A stretch of DNA of 32,537 nt from Fluviicola sp. (lineage in GTDB: Bacteria; Bacteroidota; Bacteroidia; Flavobacteriales_D; Crocinitomicaceae): the NCBI GenBank assembly GCA_002733985.1, contig NVXP01000006.1:7049-39585 (forward strand), read 5' to 3'. The notes beneath the pieces were generated by a model, which made no database searches, was not told the origin of the DNA, and saw only the letters and a list, made by a program, of their open reading frames with translations. Shown here one piece after another: positions 16,304-25,276 of the stretch. The position numbers and the translations under genes were made by a program. The stretch's first letter is position 1. Each line of letters opens with the position of its first letter.

Positions 16304-17903
16304 GAGCATTTGGTCGTTGTAGAAACAACATATGCGTTAAAGTCGCTGCAATCGAAGTGATTTCGATGTCATCAAACAACTCTTGGTTCGGTACATTCTT
16401 TCCAAACCACAATAATGGAACATGTGTGTCGTAGCTAAATGCAGATCCATGACTTGTCCCTTTTCTCGCTCGTTCCGAATCCATCGACTTCGGCAAAAAT
16501 CCAGGTTCCAAAATGAAAACAACATCCCCACTTTCCTTGTGATGAACACCTTTTCGAACCATGTCCATCCATTCAGCATCGATGGACGCTTCGTATAATT
16601 GAGTGGCCGTAAAACAGCGCTTCACGCCTTCCCAAGATTGAATTTCAGATGAAATAAAGTTCTGCGCCTCAACAATGTCAATTCCTTTCGCCTTGATCGT
16701 TTCGTGATCTAGGTAAATATTCAAATTATCCTGATGCTCGACCAAGCTATCACCGTATTTCGCTGTCAACTTCAATTTCAAATCTGCCAAATGCTCATCA
16801 ATGAAAAAATATCCCGCAGGTAGTTTGTGGTCCATCAAATATTGAGGAACAGGAACAACAGCGTGATCAGCTGTCAAGAACAATACATAATTATCAGATC
16901 CAACTTGTTGCTCAATTTCCTTGATCAGTTTTTTGATTTCCAAATCCAAACGGATGTAAGTATCTTCTATTTCCACAGAGTAAGGACCAAAAGCATGACC
17001 AATAATATCAGGAGTCGAATAACTAATGCACAGCATATCCGTTTGATTGTCTTTCCCCATGTCTTCGCTTTTCATTGCTTCAATCGCAAAGTCCGTTAAA
17101 TATGTATTTGAGAAAGGTGTATAAACGAACAATCCATAGTTCAAGGAATCATTCGACATCTCTTTCAGGTCATATGGGAATGTTGGAGTTGTCTTGCCAG
17201 GAAGCAAATGCTCATACGGTGAATCGTCAGGTCCACTTTCTCCATACGCCCCAATATCCATAATTGGTTCCCATGTTTCTTTCAAGTATTTATCGACGTA
17301 TTTCTTACCATTGAATTTATCCACCCAACTCGGCATTTCACTTTTAAAGAACGAACTTGTAATGAACTTTCCAGAATAGTAATCGTACCAATATGAACCA
17401 TCGCTTAAATGTCCACCTGGAAGAATTGCTCCACGGTTTTTAATCGACACGGAAATCACTTTCGCCGTTGGATATGTCAATTTTAATTGGTCTGTAATTG
17501 TATTTGCTTTTAAACGGACAGGAGAATACTTTCCGTAATCAGAAGTTGAACCAATCGTCATGACCGTGCTGTCTTCTACACAATTCACCGACGCATGATC
17601 TTCTCGACTGTACCAATCATTTGCCACAATCCCGTGGTTGCTTGGTGTTGTTCCTGTGTAAATCGAAGCATGTCCCGGTCCAGTATATGTCGGAATGTAG
17701 TTGTATCGAACATTTCTGCAATTCGTTCCTTCATCCATCAACATACGGAATCCACCGTCACAAAACTTGTCATAATAGCGGTACAAATATTCGTAACACA
17801 TTTGATCTACGACAATTCCCACGACCAATTTCGGAGAATCAACTTGTTGGGCTTGTGTTGCTGTAATTGAAAATAAAAAACTGAGTGCGAAAAGATATTT
17901 CAT
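16266..17903 (-). CDS. PafA-like alkaline phosphatase (alkaline phosphatase superfamily), secreted
   Basis: The ATG at 17903 gives the signal peptide MKYLFALSFLFSITATQA and 545 residues; the open frame extends to 17957 without a signal at its start. The di-zinc site of the superfamily is visible: D33 (VGIVVDQM), the nucleophile T74 in YTGPGHAS, STPDIIGHAFG, TADHAVVPVP, and a late histidine in GTSHGSAFSYDTHVPLL. N95 and the K155-x-R157 pair (SIKNRGAILPGGH) match the residues that mark PafA-type phosphate monoesterases. It should release phosphate from organic monoesters in the periplasm or outside the cell. Its 3' end overlaps tilS by 38 bases on the opposite strand. No sorting domain is seen, so a periplasmic location is likely. 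Confidence 0.9.
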   Translation of the reverse strand: MKYLFALSFLFSITATQAQQVDSPKLVVGIVVDQMCYEYLYRYYDKFCDGGFRMLMDEGTNCRNVRYNYIPTYTGPGHASIYTGTTPSNHGIVANDWYSREDHASVNCVEDSTVMTIGSTSDYGKYSPVRLKANTITDQLKLTYPTAKVISVSIKNRGAILPGGHLSDGSYWYDYYSGKFITSSFFKSEMPSWVDKFNGKKYVDKYLKETWEPIMDIGAYGESGPDDSPYEHLLPGKTTPTFPYDLKEMSNDSLNYGLFVYTPFSNTYLTDFAIEAMKSEDMGKDNQTDMLCISYSTPDIIGHAFGPYSVEIEDTYIRLDLEIKKLIKEIEQQVGSDNYVLFLTADHAVVPVPQYLMDHKLPAGYFFIDEHLADLKLKLTAKYGDSLVEHQDNLNIYLDHETIKAKGIDIVEAQNFISSEIQSWEGVKRCFTATQLYEASIDAEWMDMVRKGVHHKESGDVVFILEPGFLPKSMDSERARKGTSHGSAFSYDTHVPLLWFGKNVPNQELFDDIEITSIAATLTHMLFLQRPNALTGVPILPLLKR

Positions 17904-17966
17904 TGTGCTTTTGATTATCCGATAAAAATATCGAAAAGCAGGCAGGGAATTCCACATAAGTTCGAT

Positions 17967-17974
17967 TAACTTTG
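17967..17974 (+). promoter_or_regulatory. -7 element TAACTTTG of the miaE promoter
   Basis: An exact TAnnTTTG match 27 bases before the miaE ATG at 18002. No TTG is present at the expected -33 distance. The phosphatase gene diverges from the same 98-base region. Confidence 0.55.
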
Positions 17975-18001
17975 CTTAAAATTTGTATTAAACGTTAAGA
18001 A

Positions 18002-18592
18002 ATGCTCGGATTAAAGCTACCAACAGACCCTAGATGGGTAAATATCGTTGAAAAGAACATTGAGGAAATCCTTACGGATCATGCATACTGTGAGCAAAAA
18101 GCTGCGAGTAATGCGATTACGATTATCGTGAAACATCCTGAATACCCTGATGTTGTAGATGCAATGATAGAAATTGCTCAGGAAGAAATGGAACATTTCG
18201 GAATGGTGCATGACAAAATTAAGGAGCGAGGGTATAAACTTGGGCGAGAGCGAAAAGACCCGTACGTGGGTGATTTACTTTCATTCATGGGAACTAGTTT
18301 TCCTGGTGGATCGAAGGACAGTCAATTTGTAAATCGTATGATATTTGCTGCGATTGTCGAGGCACGAAGCTGCGAACGATTCAGAATTTTATCCGAAGAA
18401 ATCGCAGATCCTGATTTAGCGGAGTTTTACCGTAGCTTGATGGAAAGCGAAGCGAGACACTACTCGACATTTTTAGGGTTCGCACGCAAATACTGTGGCA
18501 AGATTGATGTTGAATCACGTTGGACGACTTTCTTGGAGTTTGAAGCTAGTTTGATGGATAAGTACGGGAAGTCGGAAACGATGCATGGATAA
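18002..18592 (+). CDS. miaE: tRNA-(2-methylthio-N6-isopentenyladenosine) hydroxylase, MiaE-like diiron enzyme
   Basis: At 196 residues this matches MiaE-type proteins, ferritin-like diiron monooxygenases that hydroxylate the isopentenyl group of A37 in tRNAs. The expected carboxylate and histidine ligands appear in the right order: E31 (HAYCEQKAAS), the E62-x-x-H65 pair (EEMEHFG), E120 (EARSCERF), and E150-x-x-H153 (SEARHYSTF). There is no signal peptide and the protein is cytoplasmic. The gene has its own promoter element and is followed by a repeat-rich spacer. The substrate modification requires MiaA and MiaB, whose genes are not in the window. The assignment is strong at family level; the exact in vivo substrate is inferred. 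Confidence 0.9.
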   Translation: MLGLKLPTDPRWVNIVEKNIEEILTDHAYCEQKAASNAITIIVKHPEYPDVVDAMIEIAQEEMEHFGMVHDKIKERGYKLGRERKDPYVGDLLSFMGTSFPGGSKDSQFVNRMIFAAIVEARSCERFRILSEEIADPDLAEFYRSLMESEARHYSTFLGFARKYCGKIDVESRWTTFLEFEASLMDKYGKSETMHG

Positions 18593-18597
18593 TTATT

Positions 18598-18654
18598 GGA
18601 TAATTAGATACGGCTTCGCCTATAGATTATCCGAAACGGCTTCGCCTTTAGATT
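18598..18654. repeat. Intergenic hairpin and two direct copies of a GGCTTCGCC element
   Basis: Two 19-base copies that differ at one position (18610-18628 and 18636-18654) each contain GGCTTCGCC, which can itself fold as GGC-TTC-GCC. The first copy lies inside a larger inverted repeat, GGATAAT (18598-18604) with ATTATCC (18626-18632). The element is in the spacer after miaE and is probably a small genome-dispersed repeat. Confidence 0.55.
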
Positions 18655-18740
18655 GTCAGATTGCCAAATATTTCAACGAGGCTTGATTAATTAGCTTCAC
18701 TCATCAGTTATTCAAATAGCACTCAAAATTATTAAACAAA

Positions 18741-18776
18741 AAAAGGTCGACTCGATAGTTATCGAGCCGACCTTTT
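18741..18776 (-). terminator. Rho-independent terminator of the M14 peptidase gene
   Basis: A long stem, AAAAGGTCG/CGACCTTTT then CTCGAT/ATCGAG with one internal mismatch, closes on an AGTT loop. On the minus strand it is followed by a T-run, which fits termination of the gene ending at 18798. On the plus strand the tail is only TTTT, so weak bidirectional action toward miaE is possible. Confidence 0.88.
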
Positions 18777-18797
18777 CAAATTATCTTTCAGAATGTG

Positions 18798-21173
18798 CTA
18801 GTGAACGACCACCAATTTAACTGGCTTCACTGCAACACCTTTCTCTTCAACAAACACAAGGTAAACTCCTTGATCAAAATCAGCTGTATTTACAGTGATC
18901 TTGTTTGTCAATTGTGAAATCTCTTCTGTCTTAACGAGCTGTCCTGCTTGGCTGTAAATTTTCAAGGTACCATCAGAAATTGCTTTCGACATACTGATGA
19001 ATACTTGCTCATTTGCAGGGTTTGGAATTGTTTTCACATCAAATGCGAATTCATTCAAGCTTGAACTTGATGTATCTTGAAGATTGAATCCAACTTGGAA
19101 ATCATCAAAATAGAAACCATCCTCTCTCACTCCACCATCAGCTTCTAAAATGAAACGAAGTCGGATGTTTTGACCGAGGTAATCGCTCAAATTAACTTCT
19201 TCCAATACCCAACTCAATTGCGTTCCATCATAAACTGGTTTGTTATTCGGTTGAACACTACCATTTGCACTTGTTCCCAGCACAGTATAGTTTCCACATT
19301 GTCCAATCCAGTTAGATCCTCCATCTATCGAAACTTGGAATTGAGCGTAATCAAAATTTGCTTCGATATCCCATTTCGCATAGAACGATACATTTGCTGC
19401 AGTAGCCAATGTTAAATCTACATCTTGATCAAACTCGTACGTTCGAGATGAGTTATTCGAATAGTTACCTGATGGGCTATCCGTAAAACTAGTTGATGGC
19501 GATACAAATGTTGAATTCGTTGTCGACCATGTCCCTGTCCAGTTTGCTGTGCTAGAAGCATCTTCAGAAAATTGAAGTGTCGTTGCTCCAAACGTTTTCG
19601 TAATTGTATCCCGCTTCGTCCATGTTCCATATTCTAGATTGAGGACAAACTTCACCTCATCACCATAAGCAATCGCTGGATCCAACACATATGAGATCGT
19701 TCCATTATCTGTTTCGCGAACGTTCAAATTGTACACTACTGGTGCACCAATAGTCTGGATATTCACCAAAGGCTCAATTGACACCGTTACCGAACCATCT
19801 TTCAAGCCCAAACGTCTAATTTCATGAGAGAAATCTCCTGTTGTAGTGTTCAAGGTTGAAGGATCAGTATCTGACAGCAAGGAGTACTTGAGCGACAAAT
19901 GAGACATGATCAAATTAGGGAATATCATTTCGGTACATGTAGGTACGATTCCGGCTTGAGAAGGCCAAAAATCATCTCCAACTTCAGGTGTCATTGAAAA
20001 GATGGTGTCTTTCATTCCAACACCGATATCAACCTTATACATGTAATCGTCTGAATCTCCAGAAGCAGGATACAAACCAGAACTCTTTTGAGCTTCATAA
20101 TTGTTGTACATCGACATGTGATCGGTGTACTCTTGGAAATAATCATGGTGATCTGCAAATTCATTATCCGTTGTCCCGACTGGGAACAAAATTAAGTCAC
20201 CATATGAATGTGAATTTGATGCTAGCTTCACAAAGTGATTCTCAACAAACCATTTGATCGCTTGCGTTTCAGGCTCGGAAAAAGCAGAAGTTCCTGGGTA
20301 GACGTCACTATTTACATTTGTGCTTACTCCAGTTGTATTCCAACCATATGAGTAATTTCTATTCAAATCAACTCCCGGATTATTCGTTCCTACCGGTGCT
20401 TTGTTTTTACGGTGCATTCCGAAACCACTAGGATCATTTGACTCATTTTCAATGTAGCCATCAGGATTTAAACAAGGAACGAAGAACATTTGTGTGTTAT
20501 CAACTAAATATTTCACTTCATCATCTGTTGCGTAGTTTTCCAATAAATACCACATGTAATAGATCGTTTGTGACATTGACATTGGCTCACGTGCGTGATG
20601 AATCGCTGTGTACAAAACATTTGGTTCTGTTGGCGCTTCTTCAACATTAGGATTATCCGAAATCTTCACATGGTAAATTGGTCGATTTTCATGTGTTAGG
20701 AAAGTTGAAATCGGTGCTTTAGCGGATATCAAGTTTGGATATTGCGCGACCATATCGTCCAGTGCGTTCAACATATCTTGATACTTGTAGAACCCAGCGT
20801 AAGAATTATTTTCAAAGTGGTTCACAGGAACAGGCGGATTGAAACCTCCACCTCCAGAAGATTGATTACAGTTTATATTTTTCTCAAAATCAACAGGATC
20901 TTGGCTGTGCGCTGCGTAATATGCCTTCACATCATCCACAAGGATTTCGTATTCAAATCCGTTCGCTTCCATGATACTAATCTCGTACTCAGAAAAATCA
21001 CTGATGAAAAAAGTGTTCTTTTTAGATATACCGTGATCAACAGCAACACCTAGAGAAGCCAGTTGCCCTAGCCCTTGAGAATCAGTTAAAATTTTGACTT
21101 TAGAGTATTTTTGTTGAGCCGTGGAGAATAAGCTCAGGCCAATTATGGCTATCAGAGTAGTTAATAATTTCAT
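18798..21173 (-). CDS. Secreted M14 zinc carboxypeptidase with T9SS C-terminal sorting domain
   Basis: The 791-residue protein starts with a signal peptide (MKLLTTLIAIIGLSLFSTAQ). An N-terminal propeptide-like region precedes the M14 domain (about residues 125-430). Zinc ligands are H193 and E196 in HHAREP and H322 in SNSHSYGD. The substrate-binding motif DLNRNYSYGW is intact, and the catalytic glutamate is E397 in MTPEVGDD. A jelly-roll/MAM-like domain (about 545-700, with YFDDFQVGF) follows. The end is a type A T9SS domain with IPNPANEQVFISM and DQGVYLVFVEEKG. It should be exported across the outer membrane and trim C-terminal residues from extracellular peptides. It is monocistronic with a strong terminator. 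Carboxypeptidase specificity cannot be told. Confidence 0.93.
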   Translation of the reverse strand: MKLLTTLIAIIGLSLFSTAQQKYSKVKILTDSQGLGQLASLGVAVDHGISKKNTFFISDFSEYEISIMEANGFEYEILVDDVKAYYAAHSQDPVDFEKNINCNQSSGGGGFNPPVPVNHFENNSYAGFYKYQDMLNALDDMVAQYPNLISAKAPISTFLTHENRPIYHVKISDNPNVEEAPTEPNVLYTAIHHAREPMSMSQTIYYMWYLLENYATDDEVKYLVDNTQMFFVPCLNPDGYIENESNDPSGFGMHRKNKAPVGTNNPGVDLNRNYSYGWNTTGVSTNVNSDVYPGTSAFSEPETQAIKWFVENHFVKLASNSHSYGDLILFPVGTTDNEFADHHDYFQEYTDHMSMYNNYEAQKSSGLYPASGDSDDYMYKVDIGVGMKDTIFSMTPEVGDDFWPSQAGIVPTCTEMIFPNLIMSHLSLKYSLLSDTDPSTLNTTTGDFSHEIRRLGLKDGSVTVSIEPLVNIQTIGAPVVYNLNVRETDNGTISYVLDPAIAYGDEVKFVLNLEYGTWTKRDTITKTFGATTLQFSEDASSTANWTGTWSTTNSTFVSPSTSFTDSPSGNYSNNSSRTYEFDQDVDLTLATAANVSFYAKWDIEANFDYAQFQVSIDGGSNWIGQCGNYTVLGTSANGSVQPNNKPVYDGTQLSWVLEEVNLSDYLGQNIRLRFILEADGGVREDGFYFDDFQVGFNLQDTSSSSLNEFAFDVKTIPNPANEQVFISMSKAISDGTLKIYSQAGQLVKTEEISQLTNKITVNTADFDQGVYLVFVEEKGVAVKPVKLVVVH

Positions 21174-21354
21174 CTTATAGTTCTTTATAGTTCACTGCAA
21201 TTTACGTACTTTTTCTAAGATTCCATAAGAGATTCTGAACAATATTGGCGGATTCAACTCATATAATCCAGCTTCCATTCTCCACATCCAAGAAACCACC
21301 CATACCATTTCAAATTTATATTTCGCTTCTCCAGAGTATCTTTATCTGTGATAA

Positions 21355-21362
21355 TACACTTG
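21355..21362 (+). promoter_or_regulatory. Candidate -7 element for sppA
   Basis: TACACTTG differs from TAnnTTTG at one position and lies 15 bases before the ATG at 21378. No -33 TTG is clear. A tentative call. Confidence 0.3.
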
Positions 21363-21377
21363 ATTTAATACAATTCT

Positions 21378-23171
21378 ATGTCTACAACTCCGCAAAAAAT
21401 TCGATTCGGTCGTATCTTCTGGCCAAGCTTTTGGGCTGCACTTATCGTGTCAGTTATCGGGTTGCTCATTTGGATTCTAGTTCTTTCTGGAATTATCAGT
21501 GGTTTTCAACCTGAGCCTATGAAAGTTGAATCGAACACTGTTCTTCATATGTCGCTTAACAGCCGCATTGCGGAGAAAGGTCAAACGAAATTCAATAGCC
21601 ATTCATTCAGTGTGGATAAAACGATTGGATTGGCTGATATTCTTCACGGTTTTGAAACTGCCAAGACAGACGATAAGATCAAAGGAGTTTATCTTGAGTT
21701 AGAAGGAGCGTCTTGCGGATATGCTACAGCACGTGAAATCAGGAATGCAATCAATGATTTTGAAAAATCGGGAAAATTCGTAGTCGCTTACAATTCAGGT
21801 GAAGTAATAACGATGAAGCAATATTACATTGCTTCCGCTGCCAATGAAAACTATGGCTTCCCAACTTCAAACATGGCGTTTCTTGGTTTAGGAGGTGAGT
21901 TGAGTTTCTTCAAGAATACATTTGATAAACTTGAAGTTGAAATTCAAATTATTCGCGGTAGCGGAAACGATTTCAAAAGTGCTGTTGAACCTTTCTTCCG
22001 AGAAGAAATGAGTGATTCATCACGATTACAGATGGAGCGATATATTACAAGTATCTGGTATAATATCCGAAAGGACATTGCAAAGGATCGCAAATTGACT
22101 CCTGAAAAACTGGATGAACTAGCAGAGAACGCAGATGTCAAATCAGTGAAAGATGCGGTGACACACAAGCTAATGGATGGTGCAAAATACAAGGACGAAG
22201 TATTGGCATTACTGGCTAAAAAAGCAGGCATGAAAAAGGGCGAAGATGTTGAGTTCTTTGGCTTTGAAAAATATGCGAAAAAGCGATTCCAACAGAATCA
22301 AATCCTGTCCTTGGAAGACGAGCCAAATGTTGCCGTTATTATTGCAGAAGGAGCAGTTTCTAGAGAGGGCGAAGGATTGACTTCAAAACAGATTTGTAAA
22401 CTATTCCGTGAGGCGAGAAAGAATGAATCAATCAAAACAATTGTATTAAGAATCAACAGTCCTGGTGGAAGTGCATTAGCGAGTGATGAAATTTGGCGAG
22501 AAGTTAAATTGACGAATAAGACAAAGAAAGTCGTTGTATCTATGGGAGACGTAGCTGCTTCAGGCGGATACTACATCGCTGCACCCGCTTCGTATATTTT
22601 TGCCGAGCCAACAACAATCACTGGATCTATTGGTGTATTTGGTATGATTCCTTTTACAGGTAAGTTGATGGAAAATAAGTTGGGCATAACGTTCGATCGC
22701 GTTTCTACAAATAAGCATTCTGTAATGACGACCAACCGTAAATTGACAGAAGAGGAACTGACGATCATTCAGGCCAGCGTAGATGAAATCTATGTTCAGT
22801 TCAAAACAGTCGTTGCGAAAGGACGTGGATTAACAATGGATCGTGTTCAAGAAATTGCTCGCGGTCGGGTTTGGACTGGCGTTGATGCTAAGAGAGTTGG
22901 TTTAGTTGATGAATTGGGCGGTATGAAGGATGCAATTGCCTACGCCGCAAAACAAGCGAAAATTAAGGATGTGAAAGTCCTCTACTATCCACTCGTGAAA
23001 GATGATGAATTTGAAGCATTGCTAGAAAAGTTGAGTGGTAATGATGAAAGTATATCCATCTCGAGTGTTCAACTTCCAACTGAATTGTTGAATTATTACA
23101 AGCAAATAAAAGAAATCGAATCTTTGCAAGGCATTCAAATGCGACTGCCTTTTACATTAGATCTTAAATAA
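21378..23171 (+). CDS. sppA: Signal peptide peptidase SppA, long (67K) type
   Basis: The 597-residue protein has the duplicated S49 fold of long SppA. A single N-terminal membrane anchor lies at about residues 17-41 (FWAALIVSVIGLLIWILVLS). The catalytic lysine is K200 in the first half (FKSAVEPF). The serine is S395 in the second half (GDVAASGGYYIAAPA), preceded by the oxyanion motif NSPGGSALASDEI. Both halves of the Ser-Lys dyad are therefore present. The active tetramer sits on the periplasmic face of the inner membrane and degrades cleaved signal peptides. The gene diverges from the M14 peptidase gene across 204 bases and ends at a clear terminator. Confidence 0.95.
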   Translation: MSTTPQKIRFGRIFWPSFWAALIVSVIGLLIWILVLSGIISGFQPEPMKVESNTVLHMSLNSRIAEKGQTKFNSHSFSVDKTIGLADILHGFETAKTDDKIKGVYLELEGASCGYATAREIRNAINDFEKSGKFVVAYNSGEVITMKQYYIASAANENYGFPTSNMAFLGLGGELSFFKNTFDKLEVEIQIIRGSGNDFKSAVEPFFREEMSDSSRLQMERYITSIWYNIRKDIAKDRKLTPEKLDELAENADVKSVKDAVTHKLMDGAKYKDEVLALLAKKAGMKKGEDVEFFGFEKYAKKRFQQNQILSLEDEPNVAVIIAEGAVSREGEGLTSKQICKLFREARKNESIKTIVLRINSPGGSALASDEIWREVKLTNKTKKVVVSMGDVAASGGYYIAAPASYIFAEPTTITGSIGVFGMIPFTGKLMENKLGITFDRVSTNKHSVMTTNRKLTEEELTIIQASVDEIYVQFKTVVAKGRGLTMDRVQEIARGRVWTGVDAKRVGLVDELGGMKDAIAYAAKQAKIKDVKVLYYPLVKDDEFEALLEKLSGNDESISISSVQLPTELLNYYKQIKEIESLQGIQMRLPFTLDLK

Positions 23172-23190
23172 AATTAGCACATTGATTCGT

Positions 23191-23231
23191 AAGCGACTTG
23201 TACCTACTGCATTGGTATAAGTCGCTTTTTT
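23191..23231 (+). terminator. Rho-independent terminator after sppA
   Basis: AAGCGACTTGTACC (23191-23204) pairs with GGTATAAGTCGCTT (23214-23227), with one internal mismatch, and is followed by TTTT. It lies about 20 bases after the sppA stop and separates it from the kinase operon. Confidence 0.88.
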
Positions 23232-23312
23232 ATGTCTATACAACTTATGATCTGCTCAATACTCTCCTGTCAAGGGTTAATGATTGAACAAATTCCGATT
23301 CCATTATATTAT

Positions 23313-23320
23313 TACCTTTG
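23313..23320 (+). promoter_or_regulatory. -7 element TACCTTTG of the kinase-regulator operon
   Basis: An exact TAnnTTTG match 73 bases before the kinase ATG at 23393. The nearest TTG (23284-23286) is 26 bases upstream, slightly beyond the usual range. Confidence 0.55.
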
Positions 23321-23392
23321 TACCTGAGATAACTAATTATTTCATTGGACTACCCTCTTTTTGTTAATGTAAAAACACTTAACACAAAAGTT

Positions 23393-25273
23393 ATGCGCCT
23401 AATTTTATTTTTCCTGATCCTTTTTTCCGTACAAAATTCAATTTCTCAACAAACTGAGAAAGAGCAAATTTTGAACACTCTAGATTCCGCGATGCTTTTC
23501 TTTGAAACTGATTTGGAGTTGGCAAAACAAATGACACTTTCAGAAATAGAAAAAGCACGAGCACTTAATTTTAATAAAGGTTTGGGGTATGGTTTCATGA
23601 ACTTGAGTAGTCTTGCATATTATGATGGAAACATGAGTCTTGCTGTTGAATACTGCAATAAAGCAGATACAGTATTCAGGAAAGCAGGCGAGAAAGGATT
23701 AATCGCGAGTAATTTATCAAACCGAGGGGTGCTCTACAGCTACTTGAAATTTTACGATAAGGCAGTTGATGATTATCTAGTGGCCATCGATATCAATAAA
23801 AGCATTGGAAATGAAAATGGTCTCTCACATAACTATGTAAATCTTGGAGGGATATACCTGGATGAAGGTCTGTTAGATAAGGCAATGCATAATTACAAAA
23901 AAGCACTTAGTGTTGACGAAAAACTAGGTGATTCTGTAGAAATTGCGATTGACTATATCAATATTGGAGATGTTTGGGCGGCAAAAAACCAAGTACAAAA
24001 AGCGGACTCGCTATTTATTAAAGGGCTTTCCATATTTGAATCTTTCGGTATCGATTTCGGTATCATTGAATCGAATTATCACTTGGGTAACCTATACCTG
24101 AAAATTGGCGCTTTTCAAAAAGCCCGAGATTATTATACAGTCAGTTACGAACTCTCGAAAAAGGCAAACAAAAATGGCACTCTACTTAAATCAATTGTTG
24201 GAATAGCCAACTCGTATAAAAAGGAAGAGAATTATGCAAAAGGGGTAAATTGGTTTGAAGATGCTATTACAAAAGCTAAAGATGTTCAGGATTCCCTCCA
24301 ACTTCGGGATAACTACTTACAAGCGTCGCTTTGTTATTCGAAGCTAGAAAAGAATGAACTTGCATTTGATGCACTCGAACAATACACATTACTCAACTCA
24401 CTTATTAATCGATCAGAAAAAGATCAATTATTAAAAAGCATTGAACTAAAACATCAATTGTTTGATCAAGGGAAAGAACTGAAGCTCTTAGAACAAAAAA
24501 GTACTATCCAAGAATTTAAAATCAGGGAAACGAACACGACTCTCCTTGTTTCAATAATAGGCCTTCTACTCTTGATTGTAATATCTGTTATTCTATTAAA
24601 ATGGAGGCGAGAGAGATGGAAGCGAGAAAAAATTCAACTACAACAGAAATTATTCAGAAGTCAAGTTGACCCTCATTTCATCTTCAACGTTTTCAACTCA
24701 ATTCAATCCTGTTTAATCAACAAGGACTATAAAGAAGGACGAGTTTACCTTAAAAAATTCGCTCAATTAATGCGAGCCTTTTTAATGCGAGTTAATGAAC
24801 AGTACGCGACCATCGAAGAAGAAACCAATCTAATTCAGTTATACCTTGAAATTGAATCATTCCGATTAGAGGACAAAATGAGTTTTGAAATTTTGGTTGA
24901 TCCAGAAATAGATATCCACTCACAAAAAATACCAACCTTCATTGCTCAAACTTATTTAGAAAATGCTGTTTGGCATGGACTTGCAAGTTTGAAAACTGGA
25001 GGGATTATTAGGGTGAGTATTTCGCAGAAAGAACAAGGAAGTATTTACATGACCATTGAAGACAACGGTATTGGGATTAATCAGTCAAAAAAAGACAAGG
25101 AACTAAACAGTTCTAATCATACTTCTAGAGGAATGAGAATTACCTCTGAGAGAATTCAGAATTTAAATCACAAAACAAGAACTCGATTCAGTGTAAACAT
25201 TACAGATTTGAGTGATGTTTCAAAAGATAAAACAGGAACTCTCGTTAAACTTCAACTACCAATTATTAAGTAA
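23393..25273 (+). CDS. TPR-containing LytS-type sensor histidine kinase
   Basis: The ATG at 23393 gives a signal peptide (MRLILFFLILFSVQNSISQ) and 626 residues; the frame is open from a TTG at 23345. A periplasmic sensor region of TPR repeats follows (SLAVEYCNKADTVFRKAGE, FYDKAVDDYLVAIDINKSIG, LLDKAMHNYKKALSVDEKLG, and further copies). One membrane helix lies at about 382-404 (LLVSIIGLLLLIVISVILL). A short coiled linker leads to the His_kinase domain, with the phospho-acceptor H428 in QVDPHFIFNVFNS. The ATP-binding part has N524 (ENAVWHGL) and DNGIGI. This is the architecture of Bacteroidota LytS-like kinases. The response regulator starts 3 bases after the stop. The signal sensed is unknown, but TPRs suggest a protein or peptide partner in the periplasm. 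Confidence 0.92.
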   Translation: MRLILFFLILFSVQNSISQQTEKEQILNTLDSAMLFFETDLELAKQMTLSEIEKARALNFNKGLGYGFMNLSSLAYYDGNMSLAVEYCNKADTVFRKAGEKGLIASNLSNRGVLYSYLKFYDKAVDDYLVAIDINKSIGNENGLSHNYVNLGGIYLDEGLLDKAMHNYKKALSVDEKLGDSVEIAIDYINIGDVWAAKNQVQKADSLFIKGLSIFESFGIDFGIIESNYHLGNLYLKIGAFQKARDYYTVSYELSKKANKNGTLLKSIVGIANSYKKEENYAKGVNWFEDAITKAKDVQDSLQLRDNYLQASLCYSKLEKNELAFDALEQYTLLNSLINRSEKDQLLKSIELKHQLFDQGKELKLLEQKSTIQEFKIRETNTTLLVSIIGLLLLIVISVILLKWRRERWKREKIQLQQKLFRSQVDPHFIFNVFNSIQSCLINKDYKEGRVYLKKFAQLMRAFLMRVNEQYATIEEETNLIQLYLEIESFRLEDKMSFEILVDPEIDIHSQKIPTFIAQTYLENAVWHGLASLKTGGIIRVSISQKEQGSIYMTIEDNGIGINQSKKDKELNSSNHTSRGMRITSERIQNLNHKTRTRFSVNITDLSDVSKDKTGTLVKLQLPIIK

Positions 25274-25276
25274 GCC

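Noticed and set aside
17595-17870. Two overlapping plus-strand frames of 81-91 codons inside the phosphatase gene
   Set aside because: They are antisense to the signal peptide and active-site region of a confident gene and show no protein features.
17991-17999. AACGTTAAG just before miaE, matching the LytTR half-site consensus
   Set aside because: No partner half-site lies 21 bp away in either direction. A single degenerate 9-mer is expected by chance, so it is not called as an operator.
23273-23302. Weak pair (AGGGTTAAT and TCCGATTCC, 21 bp apart) upstream of the kinase, possible autoregulatory LytTR site
   Set aside because: Both halves miss several consensus positions and the AAAAAGG and ATTCAAA parts of the shared element are absent.
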